From Rosettibacter sp964572725 (GTDB lineage: Bacteria; Bacteroidota; Ignavibacteria; Ignavibacteriales; Melioribacteraceae): a stretch of 64,000 nt of DNA. Shown one piece after another: positions 26,421 through 34,429 of this stretch. The stretch is from assembly GCA_964572725.1 (NCBI GenBank), contig CAZNFW010000002.1:50947-114946 (forward strand), given 5' to 3'. Under the pieces are notes generated by a model. That model ran no database searches. It was given only the letters and a program-made list of their open reading frames with translations, and was not told the origin of the DNA. The position numbers were made by a program, and so were the translations under genes. Position 1 is the stretch's first letter. Each line of letters starts with the position of its first letter.

Positions 26421-27740
26421 TTATTTGTTATTTCCATTTTCGAGAAGGTTATCGAGATAAAGTTCATAAGCTCCTAAATCTAAAAATCCATGACCGGACA
26501 GATTGAATAAAATTGTTTTTGCCTCTCCAGTCTCTTTACATTTTAATGCCTGCTCAACAGCTTCTTTTACAGCATGTGAACTTTCTGGGGCTGGAACAAT
26601 TCCTTCACATTGAGCAAATAGTTGTGCAGCTTTAAAAACTTCCTGTTGTTCATAAGCTTTAGCACTGATTGCACCAATATTATAAAGCAATGAAATAGTT
26701 GGAGCCATTCCATGATATCGCAAACCTCCTGCATGAATTTTCGGAGGAATAAAATCATGTCCAAGTGTGTACATTTTAATAAGCGGAGTTAATCCTGCTT
26801 CGTCGCCAAAGTCATAATCAAATTTTCCTTTTGTAAGAGAGGGACACGATGCTGGTTCAACTGCAATTACTTCAAGATTCTTTTTTGAACCATTTAATTT
26901 ATCACGGAGAAAAGGAAAAGCTAATCCTGCAAAATTACTTCCGCCCCCAACGCATCCAATTACAACATCTGGGTATTCATCAATCATTTCCATTTGTACG
27001 CGCGCTTCTTCTCCAATAATTGTTTGATGTAACAACACATGATTTAAAACACTGCCAAGACTATAATTTGTATCGTCTCTTTGAACAGCAACTTCAATTG
27101 CTTCACTTATAGCAATTCCAAGCGAACCGGGTGAATAGGGGTCTTTTTCAAGAACTTTTCTTCCTGCATTTGTTAAGTCGGTTGGGCTTGCATGCACAGT
27201 TGCACCAAATAATCTCATGAAAGTTTTTCGATAAGGTTTTTGATTGTAGCTAACTTTAACCATGAATACTTCACATTCTAATCCAAAATGTTTACAAGCC
27301 ATAGCAAGTGCACTGCCCCATTGACCTGCTCCAGTTTCTGTTACAAGTTTTTTGATGCCTGCTTTTTTATTGTAATAAGCCTGTGCGTACGATGTGTTAG
27401 TTTTATGGCTTCCAGTTGGATTGGCGCCTTCATATTTAAAATAAATTTTTGCCGGAGTTTGAAGTTCATTTTCTAAATTTGCTGCTCTTATTAATGGTGT
27501 TGGGCGGCTTAATCGGTATAAATCACGAACTTCATCAGGTATTTCAATAAATCTTTCCTGTGATACTTCTTGCAGAATTAAATCCATCGGGAAAATTGCA
27601 GAAAGTTCCTGTGGTGTTGCAGGTTGTTTTGTTGCAGGATTTAATGGCGGATCCATTGGAACAGGTAAATCAGCTAAAATATTGTAATAATGAGTTGGCA
27701 TTTTTGACTGTTCAAGAAAAACAATTTTGTTTTCTGACAT
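26421..27740 (-). CDS. trpB: Tryptophan synthase beta chain, TrpB2 type
   Basis: PLP enzyme joining indole and serine to make tryptophan. The 439-residue length, the N-terminal extension (ILADLPVPMDPPLNP) and the motif GSHKTNTSYAQAYYN with PLP-Lys113 mark the TrpB2 group, which usually works without a bound TrpA. ETGAGQWGSALA and the glycine loop GCVGGGSNFAG are visible. GGAGG stands 6 bases before the ATG. Upstream is a 180-base leader that reads as a tryptophan attenuator, strong support for a role in tryptophan supply. It is a single gene here with no other trp gene adjacent. Confidence 0.9.
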   Translation of the reverse strand: MSENKIVFLEQSKMPTHYYNILADLPVPMDPPLNPATKQPATPQELSAIFPMDLILQEVSQERFIEIPDEVRDLYRLSRPTPLIRAANLENELQTPAKIYFKYEGANPTGSHKTNTSYAQAYYNKKAGIKKLVTETGAGQWGSALAMACKHFGLECEVFMVKVSYNQKPYRKTFMRLFGATVHASPTDLTNAGRKVLEKDPYSPGSLGIAISEAIEVAVQRDDTNYSLGSVLNHVLLHQTIIGEEARVQMEMIDEYPDVVIGCVGGGSNFAGLAFPFLRDKLNGSKKNLEVIAVEPASCPSLTKGKFDYDFGDEAGLTPLIKMYTLGHDFIPPKIHAGGLRYHGMAPTISLLYNIGAISAKAYEQQEVFKAAQLFAQCEGIVPAPESSHAVKEAVEQALKCKETGEAKTILFNLSGHGFLDLGAYELYLDNLLENGNNK

Positions 27741-27790
27741 TTTTAACCTCCTTAATTGTTGTAACTTATCGATTAATTCAAAAAAGTTTT

Positions 27791-27829
27791 AAAACAAAAA
27801 AGCCGTGAACGGTTCTACCATCCACGGCT
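27791..27829 (-). terminator. Attenuator terminator of the trpB2 leader
   Basis: On the minus strand a 7-bp stem AGCCGTG (27829-27823) / CACGGCT (27807-27801) closes a 15-base loop and is followed by TTTTTTGTTTT. It lies between the Trp-rich leader peptide and trpB2, so read-through is needed for trpB2 expression. Confidence 0.85.
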
Positions 27830-27880
27830 CTTATTAAAAAAAATTATAGTCCTAGGACGGTAGAGAAAATCTTCTCCACC
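27814..27880 (-). promoter_or_regulatory. Alternative hairpins of a trp attenuator (1:2 and 2:3)
   Basis: Three segments form the classic mutually exclusive set on the minus strand. Segment 1 (27880-27872, GGTGGAGAA, inside the Trp codons) pairs with segment 2a (27867-27859, TTCTCTACC) over 9 bp. Segment 2 (27864-27855, TCTACCGTCC) pairs with segment 3 (27823-27814, GGATGGTAGA) over 10 bp, including one G-U. Segment 3 covers the loop and first stem base of the terminator, so 2:3 should block it. A ribosome stalled on the Trp codons would cover segment 1 and favour 2:3. Pairing is read directly; function is inference. Confidence 0.82.
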
Positions 27881-27917
27881 ACCAGTTATTTGCAATATTT
27901 ATGTTCTTGAATTTCAT
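27852..27917 (-). CDS. trpL: Trp leader peptide (21 residues, three tandem Trp codons)
   Basis: A short reading frame ATG (27917) to TAG (27852) encodes 21 residues. Residues 12-14 are TGG TGG TGG, followed by Arg-Arg and the end FSLPS. Three consecutive tryptophan codons in a short frame ahead of a terminator and a tryptophan synthase gene are the hallmark of translation-coupled attenuation. No clear Shine-Dalgarno precedes the ATG, and the best promoter match would start transcription almost at the ATG, so the leader may be translated from a leaderless or nearly leaderless message. It is too short for most gene callers. Confidence 0.85.
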   Translation of the reverse strand: MKFKNINIANNWWWRRFSLPS

Positions 27918-27921
27918 GGTT

Positions 27922-27952
27922 CAAAAGTAATTTTTGAATTTTGTTTTGTCAA
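27922..27952 (-). promoter_or_regulatory. Candidate trpB2 promoter
   Basis: On the minus strand TTGACA (27952-27947) is followed, 17 bases on, by TACTTTTG (27929-27922), which fits the Bacteroidetes -7 consensus TAnnTTTG. Predicted transcription start is within a few bases of the leader peptide ATG at 27917. Confidence 0.55.
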
Positions 27953-28461
27953 GAAAAAATTTATTGATGAGATTAAATATTTTATAAGTGAATTTCAATA
28001 ATACTTGAATTTAGTATTAATAAATAATCTTGATGTAACCACAGATAATTATTAATTGATATCATTACTGCAGTTGATTATTGCTAATGTTCTTACTTTC
28101 AAATGAATTGACTTCAAAGAAAAAGACCAAATGGTTTTTCTCTTAAAGAGACTATTTTAAAGAATACTTTAAATAATTTTACAATTCAAATGAAGATGAC
28201 TTAATGATAATCTATTAAAAAATTTTTTATGTGTTTGTATATGATATAATAGTTATGATTGAATAGAGATAATTTTTCAATTTATTATGTTTTAAATCTT
28301 CTTACTGAACAAAACAATTTGTGAAAAGAGTAATTTGAACTGATTGTGTTTTGCTTGAGTCCAAATATTTATATTAATAATCTTAAAGCTAACCAGATAT
28401 TGGTGAAAAGTTATTAATATAATTTATTATTTTAAGAAGAAGAGATAAGGAAAATATTAAA
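27953..28461. other. Intergenic region without recognised feature
   Basis: About 500 bases of very AT-rich sequence between the divergent trpB2 leader and the CE15 esterase. I see no open frame of note, no hairpin terminator and no repeat. A weak AGGAAAA precedes the esterase ATG. Promoters for the esterase probably lie in its last part but none stands out. Confidence 0.5.
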
Positions 28462-29709
28462 ATGAAAAAAATAATTTTCTTGATGCTTTCTTTTGCAATA
28501 ATATTTTTTTGTAACAATTATTCACAAGAACTGCCTTTATCATATGCAGTTGAAAATACTGGCAAAAATTGTAAACTTCCTGCTTTGCCTTCTCTTAATG
28601 AACTTCCCGCAATTAATACTTTGCCCGACCCTTTTTTGTGGTCAGACAGCACAAAAGGCAGAATAAAAAGTTATGAAGACTGGCTCTGCAGACGAGCAGA
28701 AATTGGTGCAGAAATTCAATATTATGAAACTGGCATAAAACCACCTCATCCTGATACTTTATTAGCTGAATTTACATCTGACAGCATTTTAGTTGTTACA
28801 ATAATTCAAAATGGCGATACGCTTGTTTTAAAATCCAAAATTAAATTACCAATGGGAGAAGGTCCTTTTCCAGCAGTAATTGGAGTTGGATTTGATACAG
28901 GAAGTTTGCCCGCTGATATATTTACAACACGAGGGATTGCTACAATTCAATATAGATTCTGGGAATTAGCTCCATGGGGATTTGATGTTAAAAGAGGTAC
29001 TGGTGGATTTTATAAACTTTTTCCTGATTCAAAAACAGGATTCTTTACAGCATGGGCATGGGGTGTTAGCAGAATTATTGATGGATTAGAAAAAACTCTT
29101 GCTTCCAAGATTAATTTAAAGCGGCTGGCAATAACGGGATGTTCATTTGCAGGCAAAATTGCATTATTTTCTTCTGCTTTTGATGAACGCATAGCATTAA
29201 CAATTGCTCAGGAGCCTGGCGGAGGCGGCGATGCAGCATGGCGCGTAACAGAAACTTTAAGCGGAAAGAGAGAAACTCTTCGTAATGCTCAGGGAGCTCC
29301 GTGGTATCACAAAGACTTTAGTTTATTCAACGAAGCAGTCAACAAATTACCATTCGACCACCACGAATTGATGGCTATGATTGCACCAAGAGCTTTGCTT
29401 GTTCTTGGAAATCCAGATTATGAATGGCTGGCAGAAGAATCTGGTCACGTTGCCTGCAAAGCAGCACATGAAGTCTGGAAGGCACTTGGAGTTCCCGATA
29501 GATTTGGTTTTTCTAAAATCGGAGGTCATAATCATTGTCAACTGCCGGAAATTCAAAAACCTGAAGTTATTGCTTTTGTTGAAAAATTTTTACTTGATAA
29601 AAAAGATATTAATACGAACATTCAGCGCAGTCCTTATAATCCTGATTTGTCTAAATGGATAACATGGACTACACCGAATCTTTCTTCTGCTTCTACGCAG
29701 ATGAAATGA
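28462..29709 (+). CDS. Glucuronoyl methylesterase-like secreted esterase (CE15)
   Basis: Alpha/beta hydrolase of 415 residues with a signal peptide (about 1-21). The nucleophile motif GCSFAGK (Ser228) matches the GCS..GK motif of carbohydrate esterase family 15. Glu251 follows in AQEPGGGG, FDHHELMAMIAPRALL is the typical later segment, and the catalytic histidine is His356 or His358 in GGHNHCQLP. CE15 enzymes cut ester bonds between lignin alcohols and glucuronic acid on xylan. The family segment LIPPRPLL-like is clear. It is a single gene near GH16 and CotH genes, on the opposite strand. No Por tail is present, so it probably stays periplasmic. Confidence 0.82.
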   Translation: MKKIIFLMLSFAIIFFCNNYSQELPLSYAVENTGKNCKLPALPSLNELPAINTLPDPFLWSDSTKGRIKSYEDWLCRRAEIGAEIQYYETGIKPPHPDTLLAEFTSDSILVVTIIQNGDTLVLKSKIKLPMGEGPFPAVIGVGFDTGSLPADIFTTRGIATIQYRFWELAPWGFDVKRGTGGFYKLFPDSKTGFFTAWAWGVSRIIDGLEKTLASKINLKRLAITGCSFAGKIALFSSAFDERIALTIAQEPGGGGDAAWRVTETLSGKRETLRNAQGAPWYHKDFSLFNEAVNKLPFDHHELMAMIAPRALLVLGNPDYEWLAEESGHVACKAAHEVWKALGVPDRFGFSKIGGHNHCQLPEIQKPEVIAFVEKFLLDKKDINTNIQRSPYNPDLSKWITWTTPNLSSASTQMK

Positions 29710-29886
29710 ATTATATAATCAATCAATTTGAACTTGTTAAAACTATCACATGACATTTTTTATCAGCAAAATACTCATTAAGAAGAATACAAAAGCTCAT
29801 TAAAGTTTATTATATTTTTAAATGAACACTCAATATTTTCATTGATGAAAATAAAGTGTGATAATAAACAAGATAAAAATTTTTTT

Positions 29887-29905
29887 GGCTGACTAAAAAG
29901 TAATT
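29887..29905. repeat. Terminal inverted repeat next to transposase remnant
   Basis: GGCTGACTAAAAAGTAATT lies 28 bases beyond the stop of the decayed transposase. It matches the ends of the MITE-like elements at 30400, 56577 and 61676 (GGGG-C/T-TGACTAAAAAGTAA), so it is probably the original right end of the insertion sequence. Confidence 0.65.
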
Positions 29906-29932
29906 TTTATTAGTTAGCATAACTGATGGTAT

Positions 29933-30166
29933 TTAATTGACCATCAGTCCAATCTTTTTGATATTATGTGATATTGCTACTAATCCAAATTCTACATTAA
30001 CTTTTTCTATCCCCCTTAAATTAAATCTCTTAAATCCTTGATTTTGTTTTATATCTCCAAATACTGTTTCTACATCTATACTTCATTTCTTTCTTAACCC
30101 TTGCCTCTTTGACGATACTAAATTCTCTCTGGCTTTCTTTCTATACTTTTCTAAATTTTTATTCAT
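29933..30166 (-). pseudogene. C-terminal remnant of an IS1182-like DDE transposase
   Basis: Translating the minus strand gives about 77 residues, from MNKNLEKYRKKARENL to the stop at 29933. They contain the typical end of an IS1182/IS5-group transposase: SIDVETVFGDIKQNQGFKRF, then RFNLRGIEKVN and EFGLVAISHNIKKIGL. One in-frame TGA interrupts it before SIDVE, and the whole N-terminal catalytic part is missing. It is therefore a dead fragment. The flanking GGCTGACTAAAAAGTAA gives the probable end sequence of the element. Confidence 0.75.
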
Positions 30167-30252
30167 CTGACAAGGTGCGTATTTGTCATACTCGTAAAGA
30201 TCTACCTGTTTGTAGACGGGTGGATATCCAGAAAAATAAATTCGTAAAAAGT

Positions 30253-30381
30253 GGATTCACGCTTACGCCGGGGAATGACATGAAATTTACTTTGACATGC
30301 TCTAGGAACGGGTATCCAGAATGACATTCATGTTGTGTTGAAAAGTATAACAAATGGATTCCCGATTGAGCGGGAATGACA
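30253..30381. repeat. REP-like repeat cluster
   Basis: Two units, GGATTCACGC...GGGGAATGACA (30253-30280) and GGATTCCCGATTGAGCGGG...TGACA (30356-30381), belong to the family seen at 26332. A degenerate partial unit (GGTATCCAGAATGACA) lies near 30311-30326. A short plus-strand frame across this area (30109-30324) is a translation of repeat sequence, not a gene. Confidence 0.6.
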
Positions 30382-30399
30382 GCATACCATTATTGTCAT

Positions 30400-30507
30400 G
30401 GGGTTGACTAAAAAGTAACTATTTAACTACTAAATCTGTTAAAGTCTGTATAAATCTGTGTTTTCAGTGTTCTATTTTTTTAAAAAACTTACTTTTTAGA
30501 CACCCCC
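30400..30507. mobile_element. MITE-like element, copy 1
   Basis: A 108-base stretch bounded by inverted ends: GGGGTTGACTAAAAAGTAAC on the left and AACTTACTTTTTAGACACCCCC on the right. There is no coding capacity. Ends match copies at 56577-56712 and 61676-61800, while the interior is only partly related (both contain fragments such as CTGTGTTTTCAGTG / CACAGAAACCACAG). It lies 40 bases beyond the stop of the CotH gene. Confidence 0.65.
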
Positions 30508-30546
30508 AGTTTATTTGCTTGGAATCGAAAAGACAAATGTGCAATA

Positions 30547-32460
30547 CTATTTCATTAATATCATTTTTTTACTTAAACTTACATTCGCAGCAGTAAGTTT
30601 ATAAACATAAATGCCGCTTGTTAAATTGTTCCCATTAAACTTTACCTCATATGTTCCAGCAGGCATTTCTTCATTTATCAATTCTGCTACTTTATTTCCA
30701 AGAACATCATAGACATTTAATCTAACCCATGAATTAACATTCAACCGAAAACTAATTTTTGTTTCTGGATTAAATGGATTGGGATAGTTCTGAAAAAGTA
30801 TGAATTCATTTTCTCTTATAAATTCATCTTTTACATGATTTGATAAAGAACTAAAAACATATTTTGGTGAAATAGAAACAATTTGATTTTTTTTCCATCC
30901 TAAGCCGTAAACTGTAAATTCTTCTGAACTATTAACATTCACAAATATTTTATCATCTATTAATTTTACTTTTATGTTCGAATTGTTAGCAGCAAATGTG
31001 ACTGAATCAATATTGTGAACCGAATTTATAAAATCATTTAGTTGAAAAATATTTTCTGTAGATGTTCCATTGTATCTAATTAAAATTTTTTCACTTTTTT
31101 CAATCCAGTCAATATTAGAATATTCTGAAGGAATATTTTGATTAAGCCAGTTTAATCTTTGTTTAATCCAGTTCTTTAAATAATTTATTTCTTCATCGTA
31201 AGATGTGAATTTATTTTTATTGGGCCAGATATAAGTTTTGCCGTCAAAGCATTCTTTCCATTTTAAAAAATTTCTTGTAACAGCATCTTTAATTTTATTA
31301 ACAGTGCTGTCAATTAACTTTTCAATATTAGGATAGCTTAAAGTAGTGTTTTTAAGTTCATTCCATCTTTTAGCAAATTTATTTTTGAAAATAGGGTCGT
31401 TGTAAAGTTTAGAAACCCAGAAAGGAATTTGCCAGAAGTCATTTCCGAGATTTACTTTATACTGCCATCCTTCAAATTGCCATCCGTTGTAATAGTCTGG
31501 TAATCCAAAAGTTAAATCGAAATCCCACAGAGGACCAGCACAGAGTTTTTTATTTCTATCTTTATAAAAGTAAGTACTTAGTCGATATGCATCAACATTT
31601 TTAGAGAGTTCAAAAATCAAAAACACATCAACAAATGAGTCGATATCGATGTAATTTAAGTAACCATAAAAAGGGTCGTTATAATTAGATGTTTTCATTA
31701 CTTTTTCAAAATCAGTAATATAATTTTTGATATACTCAGCTTGTGCGTCATTTATTTCTTCTGCATCTGGATAATAGTAAGTGTATATAATTTTTTGATA
31801 AGCATTTGGGAAAGGCGAGTAGGGGGAAACCCATGTTTTATCTCCCGGGTCATTTTTATCAATTTTTATTATATAACCGCCTGTTAAATCATCTCCAGAT
31901 AAAATATTTGTATCTAATTTTGATATGTTAACTCTGTTTTTATCTCTTTTGATTTTTTCTTGCAGAATATAAATTCCTCTGTATTCACCATTTAAAACTA
32001 ATTCACAAAATTTTGTGCGGGATGAATATCTTCCCATCTCATTAAAAAGCTTAAATGCAATAACATTTCTAAGAAGGGATTTATCGCTGTAAGATGCATT
32101 TAATACCCAGTCACTTTCTTTCGGCATGCCAAGCAGAGATACATTTATATCATTTCCAAGCGAATCGCGTGTTTCAATTCCGTATTGTTTTTTGTCAAAC
32201 TGTTGAGAACTTTTACCGCGTATTTCAATTCCTATCCTTCCATTGTAACTATTAAACTCATCAGTGATGTAATTAATTTTTCCTTCACCGTTATCAATTA
32301 TTCCCATGTAAACATCTATTTTGGGTTCATCAACTATAACTTTCCCTTCTGTGTTAATTATAATTATTGGCAAATTTGATGAAGTTAGATTTACTTGTGC
32401 AAGAGAAATAGAAAAAACAAAAGTGCTAAGCAGCACAGATATTTTAATAAAAGTGTTCAT
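30547..32460 (-). CDS. CotH-like kinase-fold secreted protein with type IX sorting tail
   Basis: 637 residues with a signal peptide (about 1-21) and a CotH-family domain. Motifs are EIRGKSSQQFDKKQYGIE, LRNVIAFKLFN, NGEYRGIYILQEKIKRD and the metal/catalytic segment GPLWDFDLTFG. CotH proteins in spore coats are atypical protein kinases; in Bacteroidota related proteins are exported and often linked to polysaccharide genes, with unknown substrates. The C-terminus is a Por/T9SS sorting domain starting FQNYPNPFNPETKISF. Its ATG overlaps the stop of the GH16 gene (ATGA, 32457-32460), so the two are translated together. Confidence 0.82.
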   Translation of the reverse strand: MNTFIKISVLLSTFVFSISLAQVNLTSSNLPIIIINTEGKVIVDEPKIDVYMGIIDNGEGKINYITDEFNSYNGRIGIEIRGKSSQQFDKKQYGIETRDSLGNDINVSLLGMPKESDWVLNASYSDKSLLRNVIAFKLFNEMGRYSSRTKFCELVLNGEYRGIYILQEKIKRDKNRVNISKLDTNILSGDDLTGGYIIKIDKNDPGDKTWVSPYSPFPNAYQKIIYTYYYPDAEEINDAQAEYIKNYITDFEKVMKTSNYNDPFYGYLNYIDIDSFVDVFLIFELSKNVDAYRLSTYFYKDRNKKLCAGPLWDFDLTFGLPDYYNGWQFEGWQYKVNLGNDFWQIPFWVSKLYNDPIFKNKFAKRWNELKNTTLSYPNIEKLIDSTVNKIKDAVTRNFLKWKECFDGKTYIWPNKNKFTSYDEEINYLKNWIKQRLNWLNQNIPSEYSNIDWIEKSEKILIRYNGTSTENIFQLNDFINSVHNIDSVTFAANNSNIKVKLIDDKIFVNVNSSEEFTVYGLGWKKNQIVSISPKYVFSSLSNHVKDEFIRENEFILFQNYPNPFNPETKISFRLNVNSWVRLNVYDVLGNKVAELINEEMPAGTYEVKFNGNNLTSGIYVYKLTAANVSLSKKMILMK

Positions 32461-33320
32461 TTAGTTTGTTGTTCAATTTTTTTATAAACTCTTACATATT
32501 CAATTACCATTTTTTGAGGAAATATTGAATTATCAATTCCCTGAGCACCGCCCCAATCGCCACCGATAGCAATGTTTAGTATCAAATGAAAATCTTTGAA
32601 GAATGGCCAGTATTCCCATCCTTTATTTTCATTTTTAAATGTGAAATAATGTTTATCATCTACAAAAATTTTTATTTCATCTTTATTCCATTCTAAAATG
32701 TAGTTGTGGAAATTATCCATGCAGTCGGGAACTTTTATTGTGGAAGTTTTTTGAGTTCCAATTCTCCAGTAATATTTATTGCAATGAATAGAGCCATGAA
32801 TAACACCCGGATCATAACCAACATGTTCCATTATATCAATTTCGCCATTATCAGGCCAGCTTCCATTTCCAAGATTCCACACTGTAGGAAGCATCCAGAT
32901 AGCAGGCCAGGTTCCTCTTCCTTTAGGAAGTTTAGCACGAATTTCAAAACGGCCATAAGTCCAATCTCCTTTGCCTCTCGTTACAAGTCTTGCAGATGTA
33001 TATTCTTTTCCATTCCAAAAATCTCTTCGAGCTTCGATTATTAGTTTACCATTTTCAACTCGTGCATTTTCAAGACGCGCAGAATAATATTGCTTTTCAT
33101 TATTTCCCCAACCATTGTCACCTATATCATAACCCCATTTTTGTGGATTAGGATAACCTTCGTAGTTAAATTCATCAGACCATACTAATTGCCACCCGGG
33201 AATTGCAGTTGAATCTTTATCATCTGGTTCAGTTGAATTTGATTTGCAACTGCAGAAAGTAAGTGAAAGTATTAGAGGAATAAAAACTAAAATGGTTTTG
33301 TTAATAATCAATCTGTTCAT
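32457..33320 (-). CDS. GH16 family endo-glucanase lipoprotein (laminarinase-like)
   Basis: 287 residues. The signal peptide ends in a lipobox-like LTFCSC, suggesting outer-membrane lipid anchoring at Cys23 or Cys25. The GH16 domain begins GWQLVWSDEFNYEG and has the catalytic motif GEIDIMEHVG with nucleophile Glu160 and acid/base Glu165. WPAIWMLP and HGSIHCNKYYW are also typical of the beta-1,3-glucanase branch, which splits laminarin-like glucans. It is the first gene of a two-gene operon with the CotH-like protein. Substrate within GH16 is an inference. Confidence 0.88.
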   Translation of the reverse strand: MNRLIINKTILVFIPLILSLTFCSCKSNSTEPDDKDSTAIPGWQLVWSDEFNYEGYPNPQKWGYDIGDNGWGNNEKQYYSARLENARVENGKLIIEARRDFWNGKEYTSARLVTRGKGDWTYGRFEIRAKLPKGRGTWPAIWMLPTVWNLGNGSWPDNGEIDIMEHVGYDPGVIHGSIHCNKYYWRIGTQKTSTIKVPDCMDNFHNYILEWNKDEIKIFVDDKHYFTFKNENKGWEYWPFFKDFHLILNIAIGGDWGGAQGIDNSIFPQKMVIEYVRVYKKIEQQTK

Positions 33321-33394
33321 AATTATTAACCTTTTTTAACCTTTTTTTTAAAATTAAAATTATTTTATGTAAATGTCAGATAAAAAGTTGAGTA

Positions 33395-34339
33395 TTAAGA
33401 GAGTTGAAAAGTTTGTCCTATTTCGTGCAGTCCAATTATAAGCGGATAATTAGGAGCAGATTTAAGCAACCATTCAATGGGTTCGTTTATTGGTTCAACA
33501 CCAAGCTTAAAAGTTTTAGTATGAATTGGTACAAAATATTTTGCATTTAGTTCGGATGCCATTTTAAGAGCTTCTTCTGGATTGCAATGGTTTCTTCTCC
33601 ATGGATTATAAGCTCCTATTGGCATAATTGCAATGTCGATATTCTTTTCGTTGCTTGATTTTAATTTGTCTGTAAAAGCAGTATCACCGCCAAATAAAAT
33701 TTTTTTACCATTTGATTCAATAATGTATGCATTATAACTTCTTCCGTCCTTAAAGTAACCTCTTGAGCGGTCTTTTTCCCATGGAAACCGCCATCCGAAA
33801 TGTTTTACTTCTAATGCCTTAAAACGAATTCCTTGTAAATTAATCTCATCATTCCAATCAAGAACATTTATTGATTTCCATGGTAAATCTGCAATAACAT
33901 CTTTTGTTAGGTAAGCAGTTATTACATCAATTTTATTTGGAAATTTGTTTGATAAATTTTTTAATGTCCAATAATCCATATGGTCCATATGAGCGTGAGA
34001 AAGAAGAATAATATCCGGTTGAGGAATTTCATTGATGTTTAATGCTGGCGGGGAAATTCTTGCAGGACCATAATTTGTACCTAAAAAGTATATTCCAACT
34101 CGTTCGAATAAAACAGGGTCAGTTAAAATCCATTTGCCAAAAAAATTTATTAAAACTGTTGAATGTCCCAGCCATGATAAAGTTATAGATTTGTTATCCC
34201 AGCTTTGTGGTTCGGGTTTGTGTTTTAATTTTATATATGGTTTTGCCTTAATGTCAGACTGAAAAAATAATAATGAGGAGAAAAAGCCGCTTAAAGACAT
34301 GAATGATTTTTTTATAAAATTTTTCCTAGTGAGTTTCAT
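33395..34339 (-). CDS. Metallo-beta-lactamase-fold hydrolase (NAPE-PLD/UlaG-like)
   Basis: About 314 residues from ATG 34339; a TTG 30 bases upstream would add ten residues. The N-terminus TRKNFIKKSFM plus a hydrophobic stretch resembles a Tat-type signal with an Arg-Lys pair. The metal motif LLSHAHMDHMDYW and the later histidine and aspartate in VKHFGWRF, FGGDTAF and FVPIHTKTF fit the N-acylphosphatidylethanolamine-phospholipase-D-like branch, with SWLGHSTVLINFFGK near the start. The substrate is unknown. It is a single gene between the GH16 operon and the restriction gene. Confidence 0.78.
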   Translation of the reverse strand: MKLTRKNFIKKSFMSLSGFFSSLLFFQSDIKAKPYIKLKHKPEPQSWDNKSITLSWLGHSTVLINFFGKWILTDPVLFERVGIYFLGTNYGPARISPPALNINEIPQPDIILLSHAHMDHMDYWTLKNLSNKFPNKIDVITAYLTKDVIADLPWKSINVLDWNDEINLQGIRFKALEVKHFGWRFPWEKDRSRGYFKDGRSYNAYIIESNGKKILFGGDTAFTDKLKSSNEKNIDIAIMPIGAYNPWRRNHCNPEEALKMASELNAKYFVPIHTKTFKLGVEPINEPIEWLLKSAPNYPLIIGLHEIGQTFQLS

Positions 34340-34429
34340 TTTTTCGATATGAATTTTACTTTGTAACAATCATAAGAGATAAAAAATTCATTTTATTCTT
34401 TAACAAAAAAAGGTGTGATAATTATTGAG

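Noticed and set aside
27801..27830. Possible tRNA or structured RNA arm (AGCCGTGAACGGTTCTACCATCCACGGCT)-like hairpin on the plus strand
   Set aside because: No cloverleaf can be built around it; on the minus strand it is explained by the trp terminator and antiterminator.
30109..30324. Plus-strand frame of 71 codons
   Set aside because: It runs across the transposase remnant and through REP-like units (GFTLTPGNDM is a translation of the repeat), with no ribosome site or family resemblance.
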